Source: a virus
Virus record (IMG/VR): IMGVR_UViG_3300034106_004093
Span: 1-38,295 of that record
DNA length: 38,295 bases
Direction: 5' to 3' (one strand)
Part shown: in pieces, positions 16,664-25,021 of the stretch
How positions within the stretch are numbered: position 1 is the first letter of the stretch
How the letters are laid out: each line of letters starts with the position of its first letter
Notes under the pieces: model-generated
Databases searched by the model: none
What the model saw: the letters and a program-made list of their open reading frames with translations, nothing else
Told to the model about the DNA's origin: nothing
Made by a program: the position numbers and the translations under genes

Positions 16664-18010
16664 ATGCCAACAACAATCGTCATACGCCGTGGATCAGCGG
16701 CTCCAACAGCGGCATCAGGACTCACGCTTGGTGAGCCAGCGTTCAACTCCACAGACCAGACACTTCACATTGGTCGCGGAACGGGTGTAACCGCAGCATG
16801 GGTGGGGGCACGAATCAATGGTCTGTCTTCAGATATTGCCGCAGGACTCACGCTACAGATTCCTACACTGGCGGCGGTAAAGAATTATGTTACGGATTAT
16901 GTTGCTAGCAACACTTCTGGCGTGGCTAGCCTGAACTCACTCACAGGCACTCTGAACATTCTCGGTGGTTCAAATATTGGAATCTCTGCTGCATCAGGCA
17001 GCATCACAGTGACGAACAATGGTGTTCGCACATTGGGTGTGAGTGGCGATTGGAAAAAAGCCGTCGTAACCATTTTTGGTGGATCAACTGGTGCTCTGCT
17101 TGTTTCGGGTGCAACATGGGGATCAGCAACCGTGACTAATGCTGGAAATGTGGGTGGAATTGCCAACGGAACGAACCTTGCAGGCAAGACTGTGTTTGAA
17201 ATTATCGAAAGCCTCCTGTTCTCGTATCAGACCGTATCGTTTGCGTCTGCCGCCATAACAGCAGGAACATTCACTACGGGCAACCTTGAATTGGGACAGA
17301 CCGCCGCTGCTTCAGGCAACTATACATTCTCTTGGACGGTAAACAACTCTTCGAATGTGGACTCCACAGGCATGACGGTGATCTACACGGGTGGAGGCGG
17401 AATCGGATCAGGTAGCGTGATCGGTGCAACAGCGTATTCTCCCACCACAGGACGAGTAGGCAATCTCGGCATCAATGCCCGTGGACTGACCATCGGCAGT
17501 TCGTTCTCCATGACCGCACAGGCAAGCCAAGCAACCGCATATGCAGCAGCAGGATCTCCAGGAACCACCAGCGGCGCAACTGCTTCTAGTTCGCTCGGAA
17601 CCGCTACATGGTATTCAAAAATCTACTACGGATACACCACAGGCACATCCATCACCGGTCGGTCGCAACTAGTCACCACGGGAATGGGCAGCAGCGAAAG
17701 ACTCATCACCAGTACCAGCACTTCTCTTTCGTTTGCTAATGGAAGCGGAACCACGCTTGCATTTACCCCCGCATCGGGAGGAGGATCGGGACTCAAGTAT
17801 CTGTATGTGCTTGTGCATGACTACTACGGTGCAATAAGCAACTGGTACGACGCAAGCAACAACTTGCAGTTCGGCATGACAGGAAACGGCGGAGCAGTCA
17901 TTGGAGCAACACTCTCCATTACGAATGCTCAGGGTTTTGCGTCAACATACAAGGTGTATCGTTCAGCCGAAGCCACAGACACTTCTTATATCTCAATCTA
18001 CTCCGCCTGA
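16664..18010 (+). CDS. Fibre protein, cassette copy B gene 1 (paralogue of the gene at 6240)
   Basis: This is a 448-residue protein. The head module IVIRRGSAAPTAASGLTLGE, then AFNSTDQTLHIGRG, parallels those at 6240, 9684 and 20446. An inserted segment with LNSLTGTLNILGGSNIGIS, absent from copy A, follows. The shared landmarks then appear: SGDWKK, LVSGATW, FEIIESLLFSY, YSKIYYGY, LKYLYVLVHDYYG and TYKVYRS near the end. The middle is Gly/Ser/Thr-rich. Order and landmarks match copy A, but DNA identity looks low, so the duplication is old or one copy came from a relative. A probable receptor-contact protein, directly behind a TATAAATA box. Confidence 0.8.
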   Translation: MPTTIVIRRGSAAPTAASGLTLGEPAFNSTDQTLHIGRGTGVTAAWVGARINGLSSDIAAGLTLQIPTLAAVKNYVTDYVASNTSGVASLNSLTGTLNILGGSNIGISAASGSITVTNNGVRTLGVSGDWKKAVVTIFGGSTGALLVSGATWGSATVTNAGNVGGIANGTNLAGKTVFEIIESLLFSYQTVSFASAAITAGTFTTGNLELGQTAAASGNYTFSWTVNNSSNVDSTGMTVIYTGGGGIGSGSVIGATAYSPTTGRVGNLGINARGLTIGSSFSMTAQASQATAYAAAGSPGTTSGATASSSLGTATWYSKIYYGYTTGTSITGRSQLVTTGMGSSERLITSTSTSLSFANGSGTTLAFTPASGGGSGLKYLYVLVHDYYGAISNWYDASNNLQFGMTGNGGAVIGATLSITNAQGFASTYKVYRSAEATDTSYISIYSA

Positions 18011-18025
18011 TAAAGCGAGAACCAC

Positions 18026-19774
18026 ATGGCAGACTTTCCAAGCACAAATGTAAGAATCAACAGCCAACTGAGTCCGTATACGGACGCACAGACCTTTCCG
18101 CTGTTTGACACTGCCCACGGACTGGGTGGTCTGCGAACCGTTGGCACCACGGCTGATCTAAACAACATCTTCGACCGTCGCCGCGTTCGTGGCATGATGG
18201 TGTATGTGAGTGGCGTGTCTGCATACTACGCACTCATTGGCACCACAGCGAACAGCGGATGGACAACCGAATTTCAGATGGGCACGGGAACAAACATCCT
18301 TCCTCTGAACAATACATTCACAGGTCAAAATATATTTACTCAGGGAGTTTCTTTTGATAGTGCAGTTGATTTTACTTCTGGAATGGAATTGCGTTCTTAT
18401 GGACTGACAGTAATAAGCAGCGATGCATATCAAAACACCACTTTTGAAAAGAACGGACAAACAGTACTACAGACAGGTACTGGTGTAGAAATACCAAGTT
18501 CCTCTTCTGGTTTTTCTGTTGCAACTGGATCTACATTTGACGGAACTGTAGCCTTTTCCAACACAATACAGGGAACAACCGCATCTTTCTCTCGTCTGGT
18601 CACAGCCAGTGCAGGAATCTCTGCCTCTTTTGTAAGATCACAGTCTCATAGAGGACTTTGTGCAAACGCAGAAATGGTCATGTCCTCCAGTGGTGAGATT
18701 TCAATCGTATCACCGACGAATGTTCTTATTGGCGATCTTGCCCCGAACTATGGCGGTTCTGAAAACGGAATATCCATCAGTCGTGCATCAAACAGTGTTG
18801 TAATAAGCACAGGCAACGCAACAATCGGTGCTGTTGGCGCTCCTGACATATCAACAAGTGCGTCTGGTGTTAGGGCACACACCCTGTTTACTGCTAGTTC
18901 CGGAATCTCTGCTGCTGGTGGCATAACCCTTGCAGGCAATCTATCAGGAACCACAGCATCTTTCTCTCGTCTGGTCACAGCCACACAGGGAATCACAAGC
19001 AGCAGCCTGAACACCACAAGGATTCAGGCATACGGCGGTTCCACATTTGACTCGGATCTGTATGTGGGTGCCACACTCACGGTGGCAGGAAACTTCATAG
19101 TCAACGGAACCACCACAACCATAAACTCAACCACTATTACGGTTGACGACAAACTCATAGAGTTGGCTCACACTCCAGGCGGTTCAGCAGGAAACAATGC
19201 TGCCGCAGACGGCGGAGGTATACAGTTAAACTCTAGTCAAGGAAACAAGACCTTTACATGGGTCAATGCCACTGGAGCATGGACTAGCAGCGAAGACTTT
19301 AACCTGTTGACTGGCAAAGTTTATGAAATCAACGGCACCTCTGTTCTGTCTAGCAGCACTCTTGGAAGTGGAATCACCACATCAAGCCTGCAAGCAGTAG
19401 GAACCATCAGCAGCGGTGTCTGGCAGGGAACAGTTGTTGGTGCAACCTACGGAGGAACAGGGCGCTCCACCTATACCATAGGAGATGTTCTGTATGCAAA
19501 CGGAACCAGTTCACTAACGGTTCTAGGTGCCTCTACAGCGGGAAGATTGTTGTCTTCCAACGGTGCTGGTGCTGCGCCTGAATATAAGCAACTTATAATT
19601 CGTGATGCAGATGCTACAACTGTTGCAACAGAGTCTTCTGGAACAGGAACCCTTGTTATGACAATACAAAACGCAAGCACCACGGTGAAGGGGCTTGCAC
19701 GGTTTGATCCTCTCAATTTTACCGTGAGCGGATTGAGTGCTTCCGTCACGGCAATAGACGGCGGCAGTTACTGA
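18026..19774 (+). CDS. Repeat fibre protein, cassette copy B gene 2 (paralogue of the gene at 7498)
   Basis: This is a 582-residue fibre. The N-terminal region, with HGLGGLRTVGTTADLNNIFD and RRRVRGMMVYVSGVSAYYAL, is plainly homologous to copy A. The middle has GGTL/GTTASFSRLVTA-type beta repeats. A later LTVAGNFIVNGTTTTINSTT module with VDDKLIELA is a form I recall from marine phage fibres, followed by KTFTWVNATGAWTSSEDF and GVWQGTVVGATYGGTGR, both also present in copy A. It ends in IDGGSY, against IDGGTW in copy A. It starts 15 bases after the previous stop with only a weak GCGAGAA ribosome site. Confidence 0.82.
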   Translation: MADFPSTNVRINSQLSPYTDAQTFPLFDTAHGLGGLRTVGTTADLNNIFDRRRVRGMMVYVSGVSAYYALIGTTANSGWTTEFQMGTGTNILPLNNTFTGQNIFTQGVSFDSAVDFTSGMELRSYGLTVISSDAYQNTTFEKNGQTVLQTGTGVEIPSSSSGFSVATGSTFDGTVAFSNTIQGTTASFSRLVTASAGISASFVRSQSHRGLCANAEMVMSSSGEISIVSPTNVLIGDLAPNYGGSENGISISRASNSVVISTGNATIGAVGAPDISTSASGVRAHTLFTASSGISAAGGITLAGNLSGTTASFSRLVTATQGITSSSLNTTRIQAYGGSTFDSDLYVGATLTVAGNFIVNGTTTTINSTTITVDDKLIELAHTPGGSAGNNAAADGGGIQLNSSQGNKTFTWVNATGAWTSSEDFNLLTGKVYEINGTSVLSSSTLGSGITTSSLQAVGTISSGVWQGTVVGATYGGTGRSTYTIGDVLYANGTSSLTVLGASTAGRLLSSNGAGAAPEYKQLIIRDADATTVATESSGTGTLVMTIQNASTTVKGLARFDPLNFTVSGLSASVTAIDGGSY

Positions 19775-19805
19775 TACCAATCCCTAATGTGAAAGGAAAT
19801 ACATC

Positions 19806-20423
19806 ATGGACAAGAATCCAAACGAAACCATACTCGTTCCCATGCTCAACCGGCGGGTCGCTGACCTGACTGTAACGAACATTCTGCTTGAAGCCCGTTT
19901 GACATGGGAAGAGAGTGAAAAAAAGCGGATTGCAGATGAACTGCTCCAAGAACAGGAGAAGCACAGTGCTCTTCAGCAGGGACAGGCAGATCACCAAGCA
20001 GCGATTGCAGCGGCAGAAGAACGAGGTCGGCAGTCCGCACTCGTTGCGTGGGAAACGGAAAAGTCTGCACTGCTGTGCTCTTTTGAAGACCAGAAGCGCG
20101 ACCTGAACGCTTCTATTGCAAACGCGGTGGCTGATGTGAAGCGTGCGTCAAGTATGGATATCGGTTTTGCGAATGCACAACGGGACGAGATTGGGCGTGA
20201 GTGCGAGGCGCTGAGGGTCAGAATTGCAGAACTGGAGTCCCGTGCAGAACACCTGTCCGCAGCAAAGGCAGAACGCGACCTGCTTGCCACCGAAAACGCA
20301 GAATTGCAGTCGCGTGTGGCAAAATTGCAGGCGGAAGTAGACTCTCTGACGCAACCAGCACAGGTGATTGCCCCAAAGAAGCGTGGCAAGAAGGTGGCTG
20401 TAATGGGTGGAGACACCTACTAA
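19806..20423 (+). CDS. Coiled-coil protein of the NET family, cassette copy B gene 3
   Basis: This is a 205-residue protein. The N-terminus (NPNETILVPMLNRR, then LTVTNILLEARL) matches the short proteins at 9438 and 32614. The remainder, to about residue 180, is almost entirely Ala/Glu/Arg/Leu helix with heptads (EESEKKRIADELLQEQEK; ELESRAEHLSAAKAERDLL), predicting a long coiled coil. A basic KKRGKK patch and the end MGGDTY follow; the 73-residue paralogue has the same order of basic patch then terminal motif. It is 2.8 times longer than copy A because the coiled coil is extended. AAAGGAAA is the ribosome site. A role as a structural spacer or assembly partner is inferred. Confidence 0.82.
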   Translation: MDKNPNETILVPMLNRRVADLTVTNILLEARLTWEESEKKRIADELLQEQEKHSALQQGQADHQAAIAAAEERGRQSALVAWETEKSALLCSFEDQKRDLNASIANAVADVKRASSMDIGFANAQRDEIGRECEALRVRIAELESRAEHLSAAKAERDLLATENAELQSRVAKLQAEVDSLTQPAQVIAPKKRGKKVAVMGGDTY

Positions 20424-20426
20424 ATA
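20420..20426 (+). promoter_or_regulatory. CTAAATA late-promoter-like box overlapping a stop codon
   Basis: CTAAATA contains the TAA stop of the coiled-coil gene and lies 19 nt before the TTG start at 20446. It matches the other short boxes in the window. Assignment is by motif only. Confidence 0.4.
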
Positions 20427-20431
20427 AGGGC

Positions 20432-20436
20432 AGGAG
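20432..20436 (+). promoter_or_regulatory. AGGAG ribosome site that decides a TTG start
   Basis: AGGAG lies 9 nt before TTG at 20446. No ATG is available upstream in frame, and the residues after TTG line up with the head module of sister genes, so TTG is the likely initiation codon. Confidence 0.6.
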
Positions 20437-20445
20437 ACACACGCC

Positions 20446-21342
20446 TTGCCCACGCAGATTCAAATAAAGCGCGGCTCTACCACGCCATCGGGACTGACAA
20501 CCGGTGAATTTGCCGTCAATACATCCACAAGCCAAGTGTGGATAGGCACTGGTAGCGGCAGTGTATGGGTGGGTGGAGAGGTCACCGGTGGAACAGACAT
20601 GGGTGGTGGCTTGGTCGCCTCGCAGAACAGAGTTCCCACACAAAGTGGTGTATACAATTATGTGCGTGGAAACTTTGTGGCATCTTTCAATGGGCGCACT
20701 GGTTCAGTTCAAGGTGTATCTTCTGCCGCTGCTGGTGATGGAATTTCTGTATCAGGTGCAACTGGTTCAGTCACTTTTACAAACACAGGAGTGACCCGAG
20801 CAGCGGCAGGAACAGGCATTTCTGTGTCGGCAAATACGGGAACAGTCACAATCACCAATACTGGTGTGCTGTCATTTAATGGAAATGTTGGTGCAGTCAC
20901 TGGTGCATCCCTCGGTGCCAACACCTTCACTGGTCTACAAACCCTCACCGCAGGACTGTCTGCAAGCGGCGGCATCACATTCGGTTCCAATGTGACCATC
21001 AACGGAAACCTGAACGCAACAACAAAGTCATTCGTGATTCCACACCCCACCCGCAAGAATGCCACTCTGCACTACGGATCATTGGAAGGACCAGAACACG
21101 GCGTGTATGTGCGCGGAAGGCTAACGGGAGAGAGTACCATCACCCTTCCAAAGTATTGGAGCAAACTGGTGGACGAGGAGTCCATCACCGTGACCCTTAC
21201 ACCCATTGGTTCCGCAACTCCACACTTCGTGAAGTCCGTGAGCAGCAAAGCCGTGAAGATCGGCAGCAGCGGAGAGATTGACTGCTTCTACATGATTAAT
21301 GCCGAGCGCAAGGATGTTCCCAAACTGCAAGTGGAGTATTGA
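20446..21342 (+). CDS. Short tail fibre with conserved C-terminal tip domain, cassette copy B gene 4
   Basis: This is a 298-residue protein read from a TTG start. The head module (IQIKRGSTTPSGLTTGEFAV, then VWIGTG) is the same type as in the giant fibre at 9684. The middle has one copy each of the SFNGRTGSVQG, GISVSGATGSV and GASLGANTFTGLQT modules that the giant fibre carries many times. The C-terminal domain, about residues 195-298, holds KSFVIPHPTRKNATLHYGSL and EGPEHGVYVRGRLTG, a domain I recall at the end of many marine phage fibres. It differs from the giant fibre's tip. It is effectively a minimal version of the fibre in copy A. Confidence 0.82.
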   Translation: MPTQIQIKRGSTTPSGLTTGEFAVNTSTSQVWIGTGSGSVWVGGEVTGGTDMGGGLVASQNRVPTQSGVYNYVRGNFVASFNGRTGSVQGVSSAAAGDGISVSGATGSVTFTNTGVTRAAAGTGISVSANTGTVTITNTGVLSFNGNVGAVTGASLGANTFTGLQTLTAGLSASGGITFGSNVTINGNLNATTKSFVIPHPTRKNATLHYGSLEGPEHGVYVRGRLTGESTITLPKYWSKLVDEESITVTLTPIGSATPHFVKSVSSKAVKIGSSGEIDCFYMINAERKDVPKLQVEY

Positions 21343-21344
21343 AC

Positions 21345-22013
21345 ATGGCAGTTGTGTACAATCCACGCATAGTGACGGACGGGTTGGTGCTGTGCTTGGA
21401 CGCAGCGAATCTCAAGAGTTATCCTGGCAGCGGTGTGACATGGGGAGACATGAGTGGATGGGGAAACAACGGAACTCTTACCAACGGACCAACTTACAAC
21501 AGTGCAAATGGAGGCTCCATAGTTTTTGATGGGTCAAACGATATTGTAAACACAAACTATGTTTCTTCTTCTGTGTTTACATGGTCTGCTTGGTTTAAAA
21601 CAGATGTAGTTTCATCAGGATATAGAAATATAATAAGCATCCCTTCTCCAAATTATATGTTGATGCTACTTGATATATCAACACCAAACTTAGGATTTTG
21701 GACACCCGATGGATTGGGTGGTGTAAATTTAAGCACACCAACAATAGCCATAAATACTTGGTATAATGCAGTATTTGTGCGAGAGGGAAATAGCATAACT
21801 GGTGGCTATAAGGCTTATGTGAATGCTGTTCTGTATGGAAACGCAAACACTGGAACTTGGAGCAGCAGTTCCACTTTGTCTTTGGGTGGTAGAGTGGGTG
21901 AAACACAATTTTTAGATGGAAATATAGCACAGGCATCAATATACAACCGAGTTCTTTCAGCCGCAGAAATCCTCCAAAACTTCAATGCCCTGCGCGGAAG
22001 ATTCGGCATCTAA
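21345..22013 (+). CDS. LamG/concanavalin A-like lectin protein 1 of 3
   Basis: This is a 222-residue protein built as a single LamG_3-type jelly-roll domain. The opening motif IVTDGLVLCLDAAN with SYPGSG is followed by NNGTLTNGPTY and IVFDGSND, then WYNAVFVREG and YVNAVLYGN, and SAAEILQNFNALRGRFG at the end. Such domains bind carbohydrates in many adhesins. There is no signal peptide. I chose the ATG at 21345 (GGAG 8 nt upstream) over the upstream TTG that overlaps the previous gene. The stop overlaps the next start (TAATG). Probably a virion-surface sugar-binding tip or decoration. Confidence 0.82.
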   Translation: MAVVYNPRIVTDGLVLCLDAANLKSYPGSGVTWGDMSGWGNNGTLTNGPTYNSANGGSIVFDGSNDIVNTNYVSSSVFTWSAWFKTDVVSSGYRNIISIPSPNYMLMLLDISTPNLGFWTPDGLGGVNLSTPTIAINTWYNAVFVREGNSITGGYKAYVNAVLYGNANTGTWSSSSTLSLGGRVGETQFLDGNIAQASIYNRVLSAAEILQNFNALRGRFGI

Positions 22014-22717
22014 TGGCACTCTCCCACTCACCACGCATCGTAACGGATGGGTTGGTGCTGTGCTTTGACGCAGCCAATCCAAAGAGTTATCCTGGCAGTG
22101 GAATCACATGGGGAGACATGAGTGGATTGGACAACAATACAATCCTATTCAATGGTCCCACATACAACACATCAAACAGCGGAAGCATAGTCTTTGACGG
22201 ATCTAATGACTACGGAATCACAACTTCATCAGTCGGAAACCCATCAGTTTTTCCCGACTTGACACACATAGTGTGGTTTTATCCCACATCTGCTGGACAA
22301 ATAATAGTGGAGTTGGGGCAAAATTCCATCAACACCGCTTGGCACGATTCCAACATTGAGATAGATTCGGGTGGAGTAATACGATTTTCCACATGGCATG
22401 GATCATTGAGCAACCGAGTAACATCATCAGCACAAAGTTTCAACAGATGGTATCAGTTGGCAATGACCTATCGTGCTTCTACACAAAAGTGTGAAGCCTA
22501 TATTAATGGGGTGAGCATAGGAACAACCACATTTGTTCGCCAATATTCTTTTACCGGTGCTGTTTTTTATGCATTCTGTGCAAACGACTCTACCAACATG
22601 AGTTCTAGTGCATACGCTGGTGGAGGAATGAGTCTGTATATGTTTTACAGGAGAGAATTAGCAGCCACCGAAATACTAGACAACTTTAACTGTTTCAGAG
22701 GAAGGTTCGGTCTGTAA
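22013..22717 (+). CDS. LamG/concanavalin A-like lectin protein 2 of 3
   Basis: This 234-residue paralogue of the previous gene has the same frame motifs: IVTDGLVLCFDAAN, SYPGSGITWGDMSG, IVFDGSNDY, WYQLAMTYR, CEAYINGVSIG and a terminal FNCFRGRFGL. The interior strands differ from copies 1 and 3, as expected for ligand-binding loops under diversifying selection. It has TAATG overlaps on both sides, so the three lectins are probably made in fixed ratio. The first half is closer to copy 1 than to copy 3. Confidence 0.82.
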   Translation: MALSHSPRIVTDGLVLCFDAANPKSYPGSGITWGDMSGLDNNTILFNGPTYNTSNSGSIVFDGSNDYGITTSSVGNPSVFPDLTHIVWFYPTSAGQIIVELGQNSINTAWHDSNIEIDSGGVIRFSTWHGSLSNRVTSSAQSFNRWYQLAMTYRASTQKCEAYINGVSIGTTTFVRQYSFTGAVFYAFCANDSTNMSSSAYAGGGMSLYMFYRRELAATEILDNFNCFRGRFGL

Positions 22718-23409
22718 TGGCAGTCCACGCAGGACCAGACATCGTGACGGACGGGTTGGTGCTGCACTTGGATGCTGCGAATCTGTCTTGCTATCCACGA
22801 AGTGGACTGACTGCAAGCGACATATCGTATACAGGAAACAATGGATCATTGGTGAATGGGGCAACATTCAGCACGGAGAACGGTGGACTGTTTGTCTTTG
22901 ATGGGACCAACGACACCATCAACTGCGGAGCAGCAACACAAATTGGCTCTTCTTTGACAGCACTATCTGTTGAAATGGTATTGCGATCCCGCAGTGCCAC
23001 AACAAAAATCATGGCTGAAAACGGATCATCTTTCAATACGGATACATTTTACTTGGCACAAGAAAACGCTTCAAATTTTTCGTTTTCAACCTACGGTCCT
23101 AGTGGTCAAGACATGGTGTTTGCAAATTTCACATATGCATTGAATACTTGGTATCATTTGGTGGGTGTTTGGAGGTCTGGTGTAAGGAACAAACTCTATT
23201 CCAATTCAGTAAATGTCACTTCTCCTAACACCGGAGGAATCATAAATTCGGTGCAAAACGGCAACACCAACCTGTTCATAGGGTCAAGAAACAACGGAAC
23301 ATTTGCATTCAACGGCGACATCGCTCTTGTGAGAATATACAACATCGAATTGTCTGCAAGTCAAGTCCTCCAAAACTACAACGCTCTACGGGGTCGGTTC
23401 GGACTCTAA
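22717..23409 (+). CDS. LamG/concanavalin A-like lectin protein 3 of 3
   Basis: This is a 230-residue protein and the most diverged of the three. It keeps IVTDGLVLHLDAAN, NNGSLVNGATF, FVFDGTND, WYHLVGVWRSG and the terminal YNALRGRFGL, but has CYPRSGLTASD where the others have SYPGSG. It is coupled to copy 2 by TAATG. The TAA stop lies in a TAATAAATA box before the next fibre gene. Confidence 0.82.
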   Translation: MAVHAGPDIVTDGLVLHLDAANLSCYPRSGLTASDISYTGNNGSLVNGATFSTENGGLFVFDGTNDTINCGAATQIGSSLTALSVEMVLRSRSATTKIMAENGSSFNTDTFYLAQENASNFSFSTYGPSGQDMVFANFTYALNTWYHLVGVWRSGVRNKLYSNSVNVTSPNTGGIINSVQNGNTNLFIGSRNNGTFAFNGDIALVRIYNIELSASQVLQNYNALRGRFGL

Positions 23410-23415
23410 TAAATA
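23408..23415 (+). promoter_or_regulatory. AATAAATA late-promoter-like box with very short leader
   Basis: AATAAATA overlaps the stop of the third lectin gene and ends 7 nt before the ATG at 23423. No Shine-Dalgarno is visible. If used like a T4 late promoter, transcription would start about 2 nt before the ATG. Confidence 0.5.
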
Positions 23416-23422
23416 CTAGCAC

Positions 23423-25021
23423 ATGGCTGACTCTGACAAAAACATCATCATTACCCCCAATCGTGGCGCAACATCGCAGCCACAGATATCCTTTACGGGA
23501 CAGGGCAATGATCCCATTACCATCCGTGTTCTAGACGGCATCACTGGCACAGGTGCCACCGCAGGGGGCGCACTGTCTGTTGAAGGCTCCGCAGGGCAGT
23601 TGTTCTCCATCGTGAACCGCTTGGGCACGGGCAGCATTTTCTCCGTGAACGACATTTCGGGAATCCCAAGCATTGATGTGGACGCAAACGGCACCATTGT
23701 GTTTGCAGGCTTCACTGGAAATGTGGGCATTGGTGTGACTGCTCCCGCACAGCGGTTGAGCGTGGCAGGAAACATCTCTGCCACTGGTCTGGTCACGGGT
23801 TCGCGCTTGGTGTATGCCCTGAACGGATTGACTGGCGGAGTCACACTCAACGCAGGCTCAAATATCACAATTACTTCCTCTGTCGCAGGAGGAATCACCG
23901 TTGCGTCCAGCGGCACTGGCTCGGGTGTATCTACCCTGAACGGATTGAGCGGAGCAGTGGGCATCACCGCAGGAGCAAATGTGACGATTACCGTGAGTGG
24001 TCAAACCCTTACCATTGCTTCCACTGGCGGCGGCAGCACCGATGTGGTGACCTCATTCAACGGCAGAACAGGTGCGGTGCAGGGAGTTTCGGCAGCGGTT
24101 GCTGGTGACGGAATCACGGTATCAGGTGCCACTGGTTCGGTAACCATCACCAATGCAGGTGTCACCCGAGCAGTTGCTGGTACTGGTATAAGTGTGAATG
24201 CAAATACGGGCACAGTCACCATCACAAACATCGGTGTTCAGTCTTTCAACGGACTTACTGGTGCGGTCGCGGGTGTATGTGCTGCGGTAACAAACACATT
24301 CACTGCCACCCAAGCATTTGCGGGTGGAATCTGCATGAGTGTTGCAGGACTGATTTCATCGCAAACTCTCACGGTGAACTCCGCAAGTGCAGGAATAACC
24401 AATGCAGGATTCATGTATGTGGGTGGTGGTGCCACTTTCAACTCATCGGTGTCGGTTAGCAGCATTGTGAGTCCTGGTGCCACACTCACCGTGCAATCAG
24501 GAACAGCAAGCACTGCTAGAACTCTGAGGCTGACTCCATACGGTGAAGTAATCATTGATCCACAAATCGTTGGATTTGGTGTGGGAGGATCGGTTCCAAA
24601 GGTAGTGATCCAAAACACCGATGATGGGATTGGTCAAATTCAGATATCCGGCGGAAACCTATATCTCGGGAGCCGCGCCGATTCAGAGGATGAGTTTCCA
24701 ACAGACATAATTTTTGCCAATCCATTCACTGCTTTCACTACGACTCTCACTGCTCCAGATACTGCAAGCAGCAACAAGACAATTACCCTCCCCAACAGGA
24801 CCGGAACGGTGGCACTCACCAATGGAGTGGTTACGGTTCTGAATGGTATTTCCGGTGGAATCACCCTTAATGCAGGCTCCAATGTGACCATTACCTCTTC
24901 TGTTGGGGGCGGCATAACCATTGCAGCATCAGGGGGAGGGGGATCAAACGGAGTCACTACTTTCAACGGATTAACAGGCGATGTAACAGGCACAAGCGTG
25001 GCGAGGCACTGGTTTATATGA
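23423..25021 (+). CDS. Repeat tail fibre with NRGATSQPQISFTGQ head module
   Basis: This is a 532-residue fibre. The N-terminal 110 residues (IIITPNRGATSQPQISFTGQ, VEGSAGQLFSIVN, GSIFSVNDISGIPSI) are a head type distinct from the other fibres here and familiar from marine phages. The body reuses the SFNGRTGAVQG, GITVSGATGSV and SNKTITLPN modules of the giant fibre. Also shared is VVIQNTDDGIGQIQISGGNL, matching the giant fibre near 14540. The C-terminus stops abruptly after FNGLTGDVTG with TSVARHWFI, where other fibres continue with ASLGANTFTG. This may mark a recombination joint. The TGA overlaps the next ATG. Confidence 0.82.
   Translation: MADSDKNIIITPNRGATSQPQISFTGQGNDPITIRVLDGITGTGATAGGALSVEGSAGQLFSIVNRLGTGSIFSVNDISGIPSIDVDANGTIVFAGFTGNVGIGVTAPAQRLSVAGNISATGLVTGSRLVYALNGLTGGVTLNAGSNITITSSVAGGITVASSGTGSGVSTLNGLSGAVGITAGANVTITVSGQTLTIASTGGGSTDVVTSFNGRTGAVQGVSAAVAGDGITVSGATGSVTITNAGVTRAVAGTGISVNANTGTVTITNIGVQSFNGLTGAVAGVCAAVTNTFTATQAFAGGICMSVAGLISSQTLTVNSASAGITNAGFMYVGGGATFNSSVSVSSIVSPGATLTVQSGTASTARTLRLTPYGEVIIDPQIVGFGVGGSVPKVVIQNTDDGIGQIQISGGNLYLGSRADSEDEFPTDIIFANPFTAFTTTLTAPDTASSNKTITLPNRTGTVALTNGVVTVLNGISGGITLNAGSNVTITSSVGGGITIAASGGGGSNGVTTFNGLTGDVTGTSVARHWFI

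Noticed and set aside
21746-21755. CATAAATAC motif inside the first LamG gene
   Set aside because: It lies deep inside a coding region with no start nearby, and similar motifs at about 6110 and 10339 also lie inside genes. This shows that the short box can occur by chance.
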